The notes beneath the pieces were generated by a model that made no database searches, was not told the origin of the DNA, and saw only the letters and a program-made list of their open reading frames with translations. From NCBI RefSeq assembly GCF_017377855.1, contig NZ_JAFREP010000011.1:124001-188000 (forward strand): 64,000 nucleotides of DNA, read 5' to 3'. This document shows positions 8,730-16,842 of the stretch, one piece after another. The stretch's first letter is position 1, and each line of letters starts with the position of its first letter. Source of the DNA: Acanthopleuribacter pedis. GTDB lineage: Bacteria; Acidobacteriota; Holophagae; Acanthopleuribacterales; Acanthopleuribacteraceae. The position numbers and the translations under genes are program-made.

Positions 8730-9965
8730 TTAATTAATTTTCTGTTGGGTGAAGGCGGGGATGATGCGTTCCGCGGTGACTTGCAGCGGCCCGATGGAAT
8801 TATCATGGGCGGTGAGCACCACCATCAGATCCAGTTCTTTGACCAAAATAATGAACTGGCAGCCGCCGCCCTGGGCGGAAACGGTGGTGTAGGTTTTGTT
8901 GCCCACTTTGAGATCGGCATGCCACCAGAAGTAGCCGTAACCGGGATTGGTAACCTGTTCGGTGATGTCGAAAAAGTTGCCGGCCTGCTCGTGGGTCAAA
9001 GGGATCACCGGTTTCACCACGCGTTGGATGTAGGCTTTGGAAATCAGTTGCTCACCCTGCCATTGGCCGTCGTTCATAACCAGGGTGCCCCATTTGACCA
9101 TGTCGCGCGTGGTTTTGCTGACGCGCCAGCCGGATTCGGGCAGGCCGCTGGGCGCCCTGTGCCATTGGTAGTTGGTAATGCCGAGTTTGTCGAGCAGTTC
9201 CGTTTTGATGAAGTCCTCGGCGCTGCCGGGCACGACCGCGTCGACCACCTGCATGATCAGGTTGGGGTTGTAGTTGCCGTAATCAAAGTGTTGGTCGGCG
9301 GCGGCGATGGGTTTGCTTTGTTCGAGCAGGGTTTGCACCATGCCTTGGCCTTTAATTTGGTCGGGGATGTCCTTAAAGGCTTTGCGTTGCTCCTCGGTGA
9401 TCTTGATGCCACCACGCATGGTGAGTGCTTTGTGGAGGGTGATGTTCTGGGCGCCCGCGACAAATTTGCTGGGATCCAGGTCTTTGAGAATGCTGACGAG
9501 GGGTTTGTCCAAGTCGGCCATGGTGAGGTGGCCCAGTTGGATGGCGCGGCCGAGCACCAGGCTGGTGTAGGCCTTGGCGGTGGAGGCTTGCGGGTGGGGC
9601 AGGTTGATGCGGCCGCGCAAGTAATAGGATTCGAACAGGAGTTTGCCCTCGTGGGCGATGAGTAGGCTGTCGAACTTGCCGCGTTTGCCGGCGGAAATTT
9701 CCTCGGCGAGGGCGTTGATTTTGTGTTTATCACCGCCGTCGACGCCTAAACGGCCGACGGGTAAGCCGTCTTTTCGGGCGGGGGGTGCGGTGTCGATAAA
9801 TCCTTTTTCCAATTGGGGCACATCCCAAAAGCTGAGTTCGGCCTCGGCGGCGGTGGCTTCGGGTGCGTGGTTTTTAGCGTGGGGTGTGCCCGCCGCGACA
9901 AAGCAGGTCAAGCTGACGAATAGGGTGAAGGTCATGAACCTTTGGGTAATTTGGGTGTTCCACAT
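8730..9965 (-). CDS. beta-lactamase-fold serine hydrolase
   Basis: 411 residues; GGAGG lies 6 bases before the ATG at 9965. A signal sequence ('MTFTLFVSLTCFVAAG' after a short charged start) indicates export. The S-x-x-K is in 'QASTAKAYTSLVLGRA', the Tyr motif in 'FDYGNYNPNLIMQVVD' and the third Gly-rich motif in 'VSAQGGGCQFIIL'. This is the beta-lactamase/transpeptidase-like group often annotated as 6-aminohexanoate hydrolase or esterase EstB-like. 'ESGWRVSKTTRDMVKWGTLV' is a conserved feature of that group. The substrate is unknown. Confidence 0.87.
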   Translation of the reverse strand: MWNTQITQRFMTFTLFVSLTCFVAAGTPHAKNHAPEATAAEAELSFWDVPQLEKGFIDTAPPARKDGLPVGRLGVDGGDKHKINALAEEISAGKRGKFDSLLIAHEGKLLFESYYLRGRINLPHPQASTAKAYTSLVLGRAIQLGHLTMADLDKPLVSILKDLDPSKFVAGAQNITLHKALTMRGGIKITEEQRKAFKDIPDQIKGQGMVQTLLEQSKPIAAADQHFDYGNYNPNLIMQVVDAVVPGSAEDFIKTELLDKLGITNYQWHRAPSGLPESGWRVSKTTRDMVKWGTLVMNDGQWQGEQLISKAYIQRVVKPVIPLTHEQAGNFFDITEQVTNPGYGYFWWHADLKVGNKTYTTVSAQGGGCQFIILVKELDLMVVLTAHDNSIGPLQVTAERIIPAFTQQKIN

Positions 9966-11569
9966 GGGGGCCTCCTGTCTCGATCTGCCTGTAGCTTACG
10001 GAGGGAATTTCCCCAATGCTTCCGGGGCTGGGATCAACGGTTCGGCGGCGTGACTAACCGTTAGCCCGCCAACCACCGTGTTAAACCTAAAACCCGCCGT
10101 AGGGTGGAGGGAACCACGTTTTGAAAACGGCGGGTCTCTATAAAAGTGGGTCGTTTTAGGTCTTTCGCCCAAAAGCTGTTGTTTTTTCAGGATCTTAGAG
10201 CGTCTTTTGGTTTGAGTCGGGTTGATTTGTTTTCATGTTCTTAAATTTTATGTACCTAGAAAAATGGACAAAGATTTGCCGGGTATGACTTGATGCATAC
10301 TATGGGTTATGTTGAGTGTTGTGGCGATTGTTTTCCGTTTTTTGTTGTGAGAATTAGTATGAGTAAAGAGAACCCGGGAGAGCGCCCTTTGAGAATGATG
10401 TGGACGTTTCGCCAATTTTCCTGACGGATGTAGAAGACAAGTTGAGCAACGCGTGTTTTATAAAATTCACATAAATTTGCATAAAATCAGCGACCCGAGC
10501 ATACGGTCGGCAAAAGCACCCGCGTGCACATGTGCGAATAATGTCCCGAGTCAAACCGGGATGTTTGGCGTTATGTGGGGGATTTATGTCAAGAATCAAA
10601 TTCTTGAAGGTTGGTGAATTTTGTGGGGGGGGGAGGACGCAAAACCTAAAAGAGGCAGGCGATTGTGCGAAAAGAAAGCAAGTTATGAATAGGCATGAGC
10701 TTGGAGCATTGTAACCCGGATTCTGTTTTCCTATACGCGTGGAATTTCGTAAAAGTTTCTAGGGCGCGGACCGATCTTTACCCTGAGGATCTCTTGTATT
10801 GCTCAGAAAGTAGGTCAAACCAAGGGATTAAAGCGTGCCGACAGTCGATTATTTGACCCCGTAAGGTCGGTTAGTTGCGACTCATTTTTGTGAAATAACT
10901 TACTTTGTTAAAAAGATGTGAAAGGCTTTGTTTTCGTGAGTGGTGTCGGTGAGAGAAGCGGTCTGCTGGAGCGGGAAGCGGCGGCGAATACTGGTAAGTA
11001 TTGAAAATACAGATATTTAAGTTATCTACTGTCGCCCCCTTGATGGACGGCTCATCAACAGATCGGCCAGATCGTTGATTTCACCGTACTTGTGCCCTAG
11101 TCGGAAAACGCTTCACGGCAAGCCTATGCCTTTTTTTGTATGGAATTAGTGGATCTAAAGCACTGAAAAAAAATAGTTAATGATAGCCGTGTGTTCTGGC
11201 GAAGCGGCTTTGGGACGATGACCTCGGCAACCTTTGCCAAAAATGATTCGGTTGAAAATCAGCCCAAAGTTTCGCAAAAAACAAACATTTGGGTTGTTGT
11301 GTGCCTTGGAAACCGAGTTTTTTGGGTTTTGCCTGTTTTGGTTAAATTTCTGATGAATGCCTTTTTGGTGTGAAATGAATAAGTTTATGCAAGAAAAAGC
11401 GATTCAATACGTGAGTGATATAAAATACGAAAAATCGGTAATGCGCGTAATTACGCCTTGCAAATCAAGTCGGCTTGCTCTAGGTTGAAAAACAGCGATA
11501 GTGATCTTGGCGAGAAATCGTTAATGCTATCTGCCGACCTGTATCATCAAAACTTTAAGGAGATTTCCA
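9966..11569. other. 1.6-kb non-coding stretch upstream of the peptide gene
   Basis: No supported gene. The segment from about 10150 to 11560 is more AT-rich than its surroundings and contains only short ORFs without ribosome sites. It must include the promoter of the 39-residue peptide gene, but I cannot fix a convincing -35/-10 pair. Confidence 0.5.
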
Positions 11570-11689
11570 ATGCAAATCAAAAAAGTTGACAACACCAAAA
11601 AAACTGAAAAGAAAGATGCCAAAGGCATGCCTATCCAAACCGGCGTTAAAGCCGGTGGCCGTGACGGCGCTGTTTTCGTATGCGGCTAA
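11570..11689 (+). CDS. putative RiPP precursor peptide, 39 residues
   Basis: A short gene with an excellent ribosome site: TTAAGGAG with 7 bases to the ATG. The product starts MQIKKVDNTKKTEKKDAKG, a Lys-rich leader-like half. It continues MPIQTGVKAGG and ends RDGAVFVCG. The Gly29-Gly30 pair fits cleavage by a C39 peptidase, and such a peptidase is encoded by the ABC transporter at 17349. A cut there would release a 9-residue core with a penultimate Cys. The next genes encode two proteins with PqqD-like peptide-binding domains. The gene is followed by hairpins that could limit read-through, which would give more peptide than enzyme. The role as precursor is inferred from context and shape; no homologue search was possible. 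The GG leader lacks the full hydrophobic pattern of classical double-glycine leaders. Confidence 0.72.
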   Translation: MQIKKVDNTKKTEKKDAKGMPIQTGVKAGGRDGAVFVCG

Positions 11690-11698
11690 ACCCCGCCT

Positions 11699-11732
11699 CG
11701 GCGCTAGGGTAATTTTTTGCCCTTAGCGTCGG
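11699..11732 (+). terminator. attenuator-like hairpin after the peptide gene
   Basis: CGGCGCTAGGG (11699-11709) pairs imperfectly with CCCTTAGCGTCGG (11720-11732), with T6 in the loop. A second weaker hairpin, AGGCG (11745-11749)/CGCCT (11768-11772) followed by TTT, comes next. They may act as a leaky terminator between peptide and enzymes. Confidence 0.5.
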
Positions 11733-11915
11733 TTGTCCTATGGGAGGCGTCCACGGGTTACCGGGGGCGCCTTTTGCGAGGGGTTTCCCCACGCCTTGTC
11801 TCGGTTCCTTGTTTTTTTGCCGGCCCCGCGGTTTGTGCGGGGTTTCAGTTTAAGCGCCGTTGACCGGTCCCGATCAGGCGCAACCTTGGTTTTTTGCCGA
11901 CGACCGCCGGTCCCC

Positions 11916-11977
11916 AGCCCGCATTGCTTACCAGGATTTCGGCTTCGCGGCAGAAGCCCTGGTAAGCAATGCGGGCT
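11916..11977. repeat. perfect 20-bp inverted repeat, palindromic repeat family 2
   Basis: AGCCCGCATTGCTTACCAGG (11916-11935) is the exact reverse complement of 11958-11977. An inner stem GGCTTC/GAAGCC sits in the loop. Related arms occur within 19998-20342 and near 63826. It lies between the peptide gene and the first enzyme gene and is non-coding. Confidence 0.8.
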
Positions 11978-12094
11978 GGAGCCAGGCCCTTTTTGTCGTC
12001 TCGGCGGACGGCCTTTTCTTGGCCGAACCACGGCTTGTTTGACGAGCCGCTTTCGTTTTGATCATCGCAACGGTACCTATTTAGGGAGTACATT

Positions 12095-13111
12095 ATGCAA
12101 ACCGTCTCAGATTTACCGCGTCACTTAACCTATCCCCGACTTCGCGAAAATGTTTGGCACATTGTGCCCTCGCACGAAGAAGCCCTGCTCATCACCGCCG
12201 ACGGCCAATACGAGGTACCCACCGAGGAGGCGCTCACCTTCCTCAAAATGCGCAGTTATTGCAACGGTCACCACACGCTTGAGGCCGTCGCCGAACGCAG
12301 CGGCTTGTCCCTGGAAAAGGTGCGTGATGTGATTCAGTCCTTGGATCAAATCCAAGTGGTGCGTGGGCCCGAGGAAGCAACCGGCCAACTGGACGTCACC
12401 GTGGTGCGTCAAAAATTTAAAACCATTTGCGATATTTGGGCCGGCGAGTTGCAAGCCGGATACATCGGCAACGACTTTGTTCGCGGCGACTTACCCAAAG
12501 AAGCCTTAATCGGCTGGTTGTTGGAGATGTACCACTACATTAGCGATTTTCCCCACGCCATCCAGCATGCCGCCAACCACGCGGAAGGCGAACTCAAAAA
12601 GGTTTTGGACCGCTACGCCCAAGAAGAAATGAACCACGATGTGTTCGTGTTGCGCACCCTTGAGAAGTTGGGTGTCTCCGAGGCCGAGGCGCGTGCTTCA
12701 ACGCCGATGCTTTCCACCCGCATGATCGGTTTCACCATGCGCGAGCTGTACGAAATTGAACCCAGCACCGTTTTGATGGTGGCCGCCATGTTGGAAGCCC
12801 AAGAGTTTAACGAGGAAGCCATCGAGCACTTCAAGCAGAAGTTGGCCGGTTTTTACGGGATCGATCCCGCCGCCTTTAAACCCTATTTCGATCACCAGGA
12901 AATCGACGTCGGCTTGGGTCATGCCGAGTTGTTGAACGACAACCTCCACCTGATTGAAGTGACCGACGTTGAAAAACTCAACGTGATCACCAACAAGCTG
13001 CACGATATCAAACACGCGTTTGATTTGCAGGGTGTTGAAATTCGTGAGTACTACCAGTCTTTGAACGGCAAATACATCCCGCGTCAAAAGGTTGATTTCG
13101 CCGCTATCTAG
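12095..13111 (+). CDS. RRE-HDO fusion: peptide-binding haem-oxygenase-like oxidase
   Basis: 338 residues; GGGAG precedes the ATG by about 6 bases. Residues ~10-95 resemble a PqqD-like winged helix, the RiPP recognition element ('RENVWHIVPSHEEALLIT', 'FLKMRSYCNGHHTLEAVA', 'VIQSLDQIQVV'). Residues ~100-338 look like an all-helical HDO/PqqC-TenA-like domain. Candidate metal ligands are E and H of 'EEMNHD', E of 'LEAQEF', and H, D and H of 'DHQEIDVGLGH', the ExxH / E / HxxxDxxxxH arrangement expected of diiron HDO enzymes. Enzymes of that superfamily (UndA, BesC, CADD) use O2 to oxidise or fragment amino acids or lipids. Here the likely substrate is the 39-residue peptide. The exact reaction is unknown. 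Confidence 0.75.
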   Translation: MQTVSDLPRHLTYPRLRENVWHIVPSHEEALLITADGQYEVPTEEALTFLKMRSYCNGHHTLEAVAERSGLSLEKVRDVIQSLDQIQVVRGPEEATGQLDVTVVRQKFKTICDIWAGELQAGYIGNDFVRGDLPKEALIGWLLEMYHYISDFPHAIQHAANHAEGELKKVLDRYAQEEMNHDVFVLRTLEKLGVSEAEARASTPMLSTRMIGFTMRELYEIEPSTVLMVAAMLEAQEFNEEAIEHFKQKLAGFYGIDPAAFKPYFDHQEIDVGLGHAELLNDNLHLIEVTDVEKLNVITNKLHDIKHAFDLQGVEIREYYQSLNGKYIPRQKVDFAAI

Positions 13112-13124
13112 GGATGGTGGAACG

Positions 13125-13145
13125 GGGGCGTTGCTGCAACGCCCC
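13125..13145 (+). other. hairpin between the two RRE-HDO genes
   Basis: GGGGCGTTG (13125-13133) pairs perfectly with CAACGCCCC (13137-13145) around a 3-base loop. There is no T-run, so mRNA stabilisation or partial attenuation is more likely than full termination. Confidence 0.5.
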
Positions 13146-13181
13146 TGTCTGCCCCCATGTGTTTCGAAACGGAGCCGTTCT

Positions 13182-14186
13182 ATGAATGCACAGGACCGCG
13201 CACGCGCGTTTCCGGTTTTCCGAGAGAATGTGTGGCTGATTAACCCGGCCACCGAAACCAGTTTGTTGATAACCAGTTCCTCCCGCTACGAGGTGCCCGA
13301 GGCCGATGCGCGTAAGTTCCTGAAAATGCGTAGCTATTGCACGGGTTTCCAATCGCAGGCCGACATCGCCGCCAAATCGGGTTTAACCGTCGACGAGGTC
13401 GATACCCTGGTGTGCGCCATGGCCGAGGTCGATGTCTTGCGTCAGGCCGACGACACGCCGCCGGACATAGAGCAAGTGCGCACCATGCTCCAGCGCGGCT
13501 GCGCCTTGTGGGCGGAAGAGCTGTACATGATGAACATGGGCAACCAGTTCATGAGTGACGATTTGCCACCGCGGGTGTTCATGGCCTGGCTGGTGGAGTT
13601 GGTTCATTTCTACCGGGCGCTGCCCGGGGCCTTCCTCGCCGCCGCGCGCGCGAGTGATTCACCGGCACTTGCCCCGTTGCTGCAGCGTTACGCCGAGCGA
13701 ACCGGCCGTCGGGTCCAACCCCTGCTGGAAACCTTGGCGAACCTGGGCGTGTCCCGCGATCAGGTGGATGAAACCACGCCGATGATGGCGACCCGCTTGG
13801 CCGATTTCCTGATGCGCGAACTCTTCGAAACCTTGCCCGCCGGGGCTTTGGCCGTGGCCGCGCTGATTGAAGCCTGTGCCCTCGACGCCGGCCAATGCGA
13901 GGCGCTGTTAGCCAACGCGACCCACCATTACGGTTGGGACGCCGCCCAACTGGGGCCTTTCCTCAGCCTGCAACAAAGCATGATCGACGAGGGGCAGGGT
14001 CGGCTGTTGGCTGAAAACCTCGATTTGATTCACATTAACGACCGTGCCGACCTAAACCGGCTCACCAACCAGCTTCACGACCTGGTGCATGTGTTTTTTC
14101 TGTTAAGTGATGAACTGCGGCAGTACTACCGACCGCTGCACGGTAAGTACCTGTTCCGTAAACCCATGAAATTTGCAGACATTTAA
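13182..14186 (+). CDS. degenerate RRE-HDO paralogue, probable pseudoenzyme partner
   Basis: 334 residues, starting at the ATG at 13182 (CGGAG about 9 bases upstream). It aligns end to end with the previous protein: 'FRENVWLINPATETSLLIT', 'FLKMRSYCTGFQS' and the closing 'QYYRPLHGKYLFR'. The metal-ligand positions have changed. EEMNHD of the first protein is RTGRRV here, and DHQEIDVGLGH is SLQQSMIDEGQ. Only the central Glu ('LIEACAL') and an ELVH motif remain. The peptide-binding half is intact. This fits a non-catalytic subunit that binds peptide or completes a heterodimer. Loss of function with decay is less likely, because the frame is intact and conservation elsewhere is high. Confidence 0.72.
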   Translation: MNAQDRARAFPVFRENVWLINPATETSLLITSSSRYEVPEADARKFLKMRSYCTGFQSQADIAAKSGLTVDEVDTLVCAMAEVDVLRQADDTPPDIEQVRTMLQRGCALWAEELYMMNMGNQFMSDDLPPRVFMAWLVELVHFYRALPGAFLAAARASDSPALAPLLQRYAERTGRRVQPLLETLANLGVSRDQVDETTPMMATRLADFLMRELFETLPAGALAVAALIEACALDAGQCEALLANATHHYGWDAAQLGPFLSLQQSMIDEGQGRLLAENLDLIHINDRADLNRLTNQLHDLVHVFFLLSDELRQYYRPLHGKYLFRKPMKFADI

Positions 14187-14201
14187 ACGAGCGAGGGCGT
14201 C

Positions 14202-14828
14202 ATGACGGAAACCTTTTCCAAAACCGTTGCACTGATTGTGTTCGACGACTACACCGATATCGATCTAATCCTGACCTGGGATCTCCTGAAACGCGTGCAT
14301 TTGGACGGGTGGCAGGTGCGTATTTTGGGTACCCAACCCGAGCACCGCTCCATGACCGGCCTGACCACGCTCACCCACGGCACCATTGATGAGGCCCGCC
14401 ACGCCGACGCCGTGGTGTTTGGCAGCGGCAAAGGCAATCGACCCTTGGTCAATGATGCCGATTATTTGGCGCGCCTACAGTTGGACCCCGAACGTCAGTT
14501 GATTACTTCCATCTGCTCCGGCGCCCTGTTCCTCGGTGCCTTGGGATTGTTGGCGGGCAAACGGGCGACTACCTATCCCTCGGCCAAACCCCTGCTGGAA
14601 GCCTACGGGGTCAAGGTGGTGGAGGAACCCTTTGTGGTGCAAGGCAATGTGGCAACCGCCGGCGGTTGTTTCGCGGCCCAATACCTGGTCGGCTGGATTT
14701 TGGAACAATTCCTGGGTGAGTCCATCCGCGATGCGGTGATTGCCTCGGCACAACCGGTCGGCGAAGGCTTGTATTTTTCAACCGAGGTTGAGGCCGAACA
14801 AAAATTGGAGCAGACCAGTGCGGTATAA
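14202..14828 (+). CDS. cytoplasmic DJ-1/PfpI family protein
   Basis: 208 residues with no signal peptide, starting 15 bases after the paralogue. A single DJ-1/PfpI domain is visible: 'KTVALIVFDDYTDIDLIL', 'ADAVVFGSGKGN' and the nucleophile elbow 'TSICSGALFLGALGLLAGKRATTYPS'-like region with its Cys at about residue 107. It is related to the exported protein at 5449 but is not a close copy. In this cluster it could act as an amidase, deglycase or hydratase on a pathway intermediate; that is inference from position only. Its 3' end overlaps the reductase gene by 11 bases. Confidence 0.85.
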   Translation: MTETFSKTVALIVFDDYTDIDLILTWDLLKRVHLDGWQVRILGTQPEHRSMTGLTTLTHGTIDEARHADAVVFGSGKGNRPLVNDADYLARLQLDPERQLITSICSGALFLGALGLLAGKRATTYPSAKPLLEAYGVKVVEEPFVVQGNVATAGGCFAAQYLVGWILEQFLGESIRDAVIASAQPVGEGLYFSTEVEAEQKLEQTSAV

Positions 14829-15873
14829 ACATTTAGGCAATAGTGGTTTGCGTGTGTCCGAGCTTTGCCTCGGCACCATGACCTTCGGCGAAGACTGGCA
14901 ATTCGGCGCCGACAAAGACACCTCGTGCGACATGCTGCGCGCCTTCTGTGAGGTGGGCGGCAACTTCATCGACACCGCCGATGTCTACACCATGGGCAGC
15001 AGTGAGCGCTACCTCGGTGAATTCATCAACCACGACCGTGATTTCTTCGTGGTGTCGTCCAAGTACAGCCTCTCGACCCGTCACGACGACCCCAACGGCG
15101 GCGGCAACAGCCGCAAGAACATGCGGCGCGCCGTGGAAGCTTCGTTGCAGCGCCTTCAAACCGACCACCTGGACGTGTTTTGGTTGCACGCCTGGGACGG
15201 CGGTACCCCGCTTGAGGAGATCATGCGCGGTCTCGACGACCTTGTCTCCGCCGGCAAGGTGCTGTACATCGGCGTGTCCGACACCCCGGCTTGGGTGGTC
15301 TCGCGCGCCAACATGATGGCGGAGTTGCGCGGCTGGTCGCAATTTATCGGCCTGCAGGCGGAATACAACCTGGCGGCGCGCACGCCGGAACGCGATCTGT
15401 TGCCCATGGCCGAAGCGCTCAATCTCGGCGTCTTGGCCTGGGCGCCTCTGGCCGGCGGCGTCTTAACCGGTAAGTACGTCGCCGCCGAGGAAGGCGTGTC
15501 CGTGGAAGACAGCCTACGCGGTGTGCGGATGAACGGGCATCGCCTCGGCGAACAACAGCTGGCCGTGGCGCGAACCCTGGTGGAAGTAGCGCGCGAAGTG
15601 GAAGTCGCCCCCGCCCCGGTCGCCCTGGCCTGGCTGCGCCAACGGCCGACACCGGTCATTCCCATCGTGGCGGGCCGCACCCTCGACCAGCTCAAGCAAA
15701 ACCTGGACTGCCTGTCGGTGACCCTGAGCGAGGATCAGTTGGAACGGCTGGATCGTGTCAGCGCCGTGCCCTTGGGTTTTCCCCACGAATTCTTGCAATC
15801 TAACCCGTTGCGGCGCGCCCTGTTCGGCTACTGCGACGAACTGATCGACCCGCCCGCCGGGTTGCGTACCTGA
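14818..15873 (+). CDS. aldo/keto reductase
   Basis: 351 residues from a GTG at 14818, overlapping the previous gene; TTGGAG lies about 9 bases upstream. 'VRYKHLGNSGLRVSELCLGT' is the standard AKR opening. The catalytic set is present: Asp and Tyr in 'DTADVYTMGSSE', Lys in 'VVSSKYSL' and His in 'VFWLHAWDGG'. The NADP-binding end is 'PVIPIVAGRTLDQLKQNL'. It belongs to the Tas/YajO-like group that reduces aldehydes or ketones. In the cluster it could reduce a carbonyl produced by the oxidase. Confidence 0.92.
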   Translation: MRYKHLGNSGLRVSELCLGTMTFGEDWQFGADKDTSCDMLRAFCEVGGNFIDTADVYTMGSSERYLGEFINHDRDFFVVSSKYSLSTRHDDPNGGGNSRKNMRRAVEASLQRLQTDHLDVFWLHAWDGGTPLEEIMRGLDDLVSAGKVLYIGVSDTPAWVVSRANMMAELRGWSQFIGLQAEYNLAARTPERDLLPMAEALNLGVLAWAPLAGGVLTGKYVAAEEGVSVEDSLRGVRMNGHRLGEQQLAVARTLVEVAREVEVAPAPVALAWLRQRPTPVIPIVAGRTLDQLKQNLDCLSVTLSEDQLERLDRVSAVPLGFPHEFLQSNPLRRALFGYCDELIDPPAGLRT

Positions 15874-15892
15874 ACCAAACACGGAGGACACC

Positions 15893-16204
15893 ATGATTCA
15901 TGTCATCGCCCGACTTCAAACCGAGCCGGGTCAACGGGACACCGTTTACAACGCCTTTAAAGAAACCCTTGCCGTGGTTCAGGCCAAACCCGGCTGCATT
16001 GAATACGTGCCCGCGGTTCATTTCGACAGCGGTATGCCCGGCCAAGTCGGCCACGCGGACGACGAGGTGCTGATCGTCGAGAAGTGGACCGACCTCGCCG
16101 CCTTGCAGGCCCATATCCAAGATCCCGCCTACCGCGAATGGTACCTCGGCGTTTGGCCCAATATCGCAAGCGCCTCCATGGAAATTTACGAATCCGAGGG
16201 CTGA
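15893..16204 (+). CDS. ABM-superfamily (quinol monooxygenase-like) protein
   Basis: 103 residues, with GGAGG upstream of the ATG. It is a ferredoxin-like ABM domain: 'MIHVIARLQTEPGQRDTVYN', 'KPGCIEYVPAVHFD', 'EKWTDLAALQAHIQDPAY'. The family includes cofactor-independent monooxygenases of antibiotic pathways, YgiN-like quinol monooxygenases and haem-degrading enzymes. It is the last gene of the forward set that starts at 12095, and its final 19 bases overlap the convergent nitrobindin-like gene. Confidence 0.85.
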   Translation: MIHVIARLQTEPGQRDTVYNAFKETLAVVQAKPGCIEYVPAVHFDSGMPGQVGHADDEVLIVEKWTDLAALQAHIQDPAYREWYLGVWPNIASASMEIYESEG

Positions 16205-16710
16205 CGTTTCAGTTCGGCGCGCAGGTGATGGTGGATTGGGGAAACCCGTGTGGTTTCCATCGAAACATCGTAGCTGAGTTGGTTGCCCGCCACCCGCAAC
16301 AGCCGGTGCGAGGCATGCAGGCGCGGGTCGTGGGTGAGCACCACGCTGGCCAGATCCAGTTCGAAGCCGTTGGGTGTCGGCTTCAGCGGTCCGGCCAAAA
16401 CCTCAACCCGGCCCCCGTTCTGCGCGTTGGAAATCTCGATGGTGCCGTTTTCTTGGGGGATGACAAAACCCGATTCCCAGTGCAAGGGTTCGACCCGGAC
16501 GCCGCCCTCGAGACGCCAGGTCTTTTGTACGTAATGCAACAGGGGTTCGTGGTCGTTGGCCTCGAAAACCAGTTCCTCATCGTAGGCAAAATCGTCGATG
16601 GTGGGGAAGTGGCCGGAACCGCGGCCGTGCCAGCGGCCGATGAGGGCGGTCAGGTGTTGCATGGCCTCGGTTGGTGCTTGGGCCGTGGAGGACGTGGGGG
16701 TGTCGGTCAC
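16186..16710 (-). CDS. nitrobindin/THAP4-like haem-binding beta-barrel protein
   Basis: 174 residues from a GTG at 16710 (GGAG about 6 bases upstream). 'LTALIGRWHGRGSGHFPTI' matches the G-x-W-x-G-x-G signature of the nitrobindin (DUF1794) family, a ten-stranded barrel that binds haem and reacts with NO or peroxynitrite. The C-terminal 'LLRVAGNQLSYDVSMET' fits the closing strands. It is the only minus-strand gene in the peptide cluster. Its product might supply or protect haem/iron chemistry, but a housekeeping role is equally possible. Confidence 0.82.
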   Translation of the reverse strand: MTDTPTSSTAQAPTEAMQHLTALIGRWHGRGSGHFPTIDDFAYDEELVFEANDHEPLLHYVQKTWRLEGGVRVEPLHWESGFVIPQENGTIEISNAQNGGRVEVLAGPLKPTPNGFELDLASVVLTHDPRLHASHRLLRVAGNQLSYDVSMETTRVSPIHHHLRAELKRQPSDS

Positions 16711-16772
16711 GGAAAACTCCTGAAAATTTTTTTACTTAAGAAATTGTGTGATGTGGCGCTTGTGCTTTACGT

Positions 16773-16800
16773 TTGGGAAAATAGCTTGAACGTGGATAAT
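16773..16800 (+). promoter_or_regulatory. candidate promoter for the export genes
   Basis: TTGGGA (16773-16778), 16 bases, then GATAAT (16795-16800), in a locally AT-rich gap before the adaptor gene. The preceding gene is on the other strand, so the export genes need their own promoter. Confidence 0.3.
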
Positions 16801-16842
16801 AGACTCTTACGGGGAAAATGTACCATATATCCGGGGTGATCG

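Noticed and set aside
10354..10599. 81-codon minus-strand ORF in the AT-rich gap
   Set aside because: No ribosome site, no recognisable domain and no support from context.
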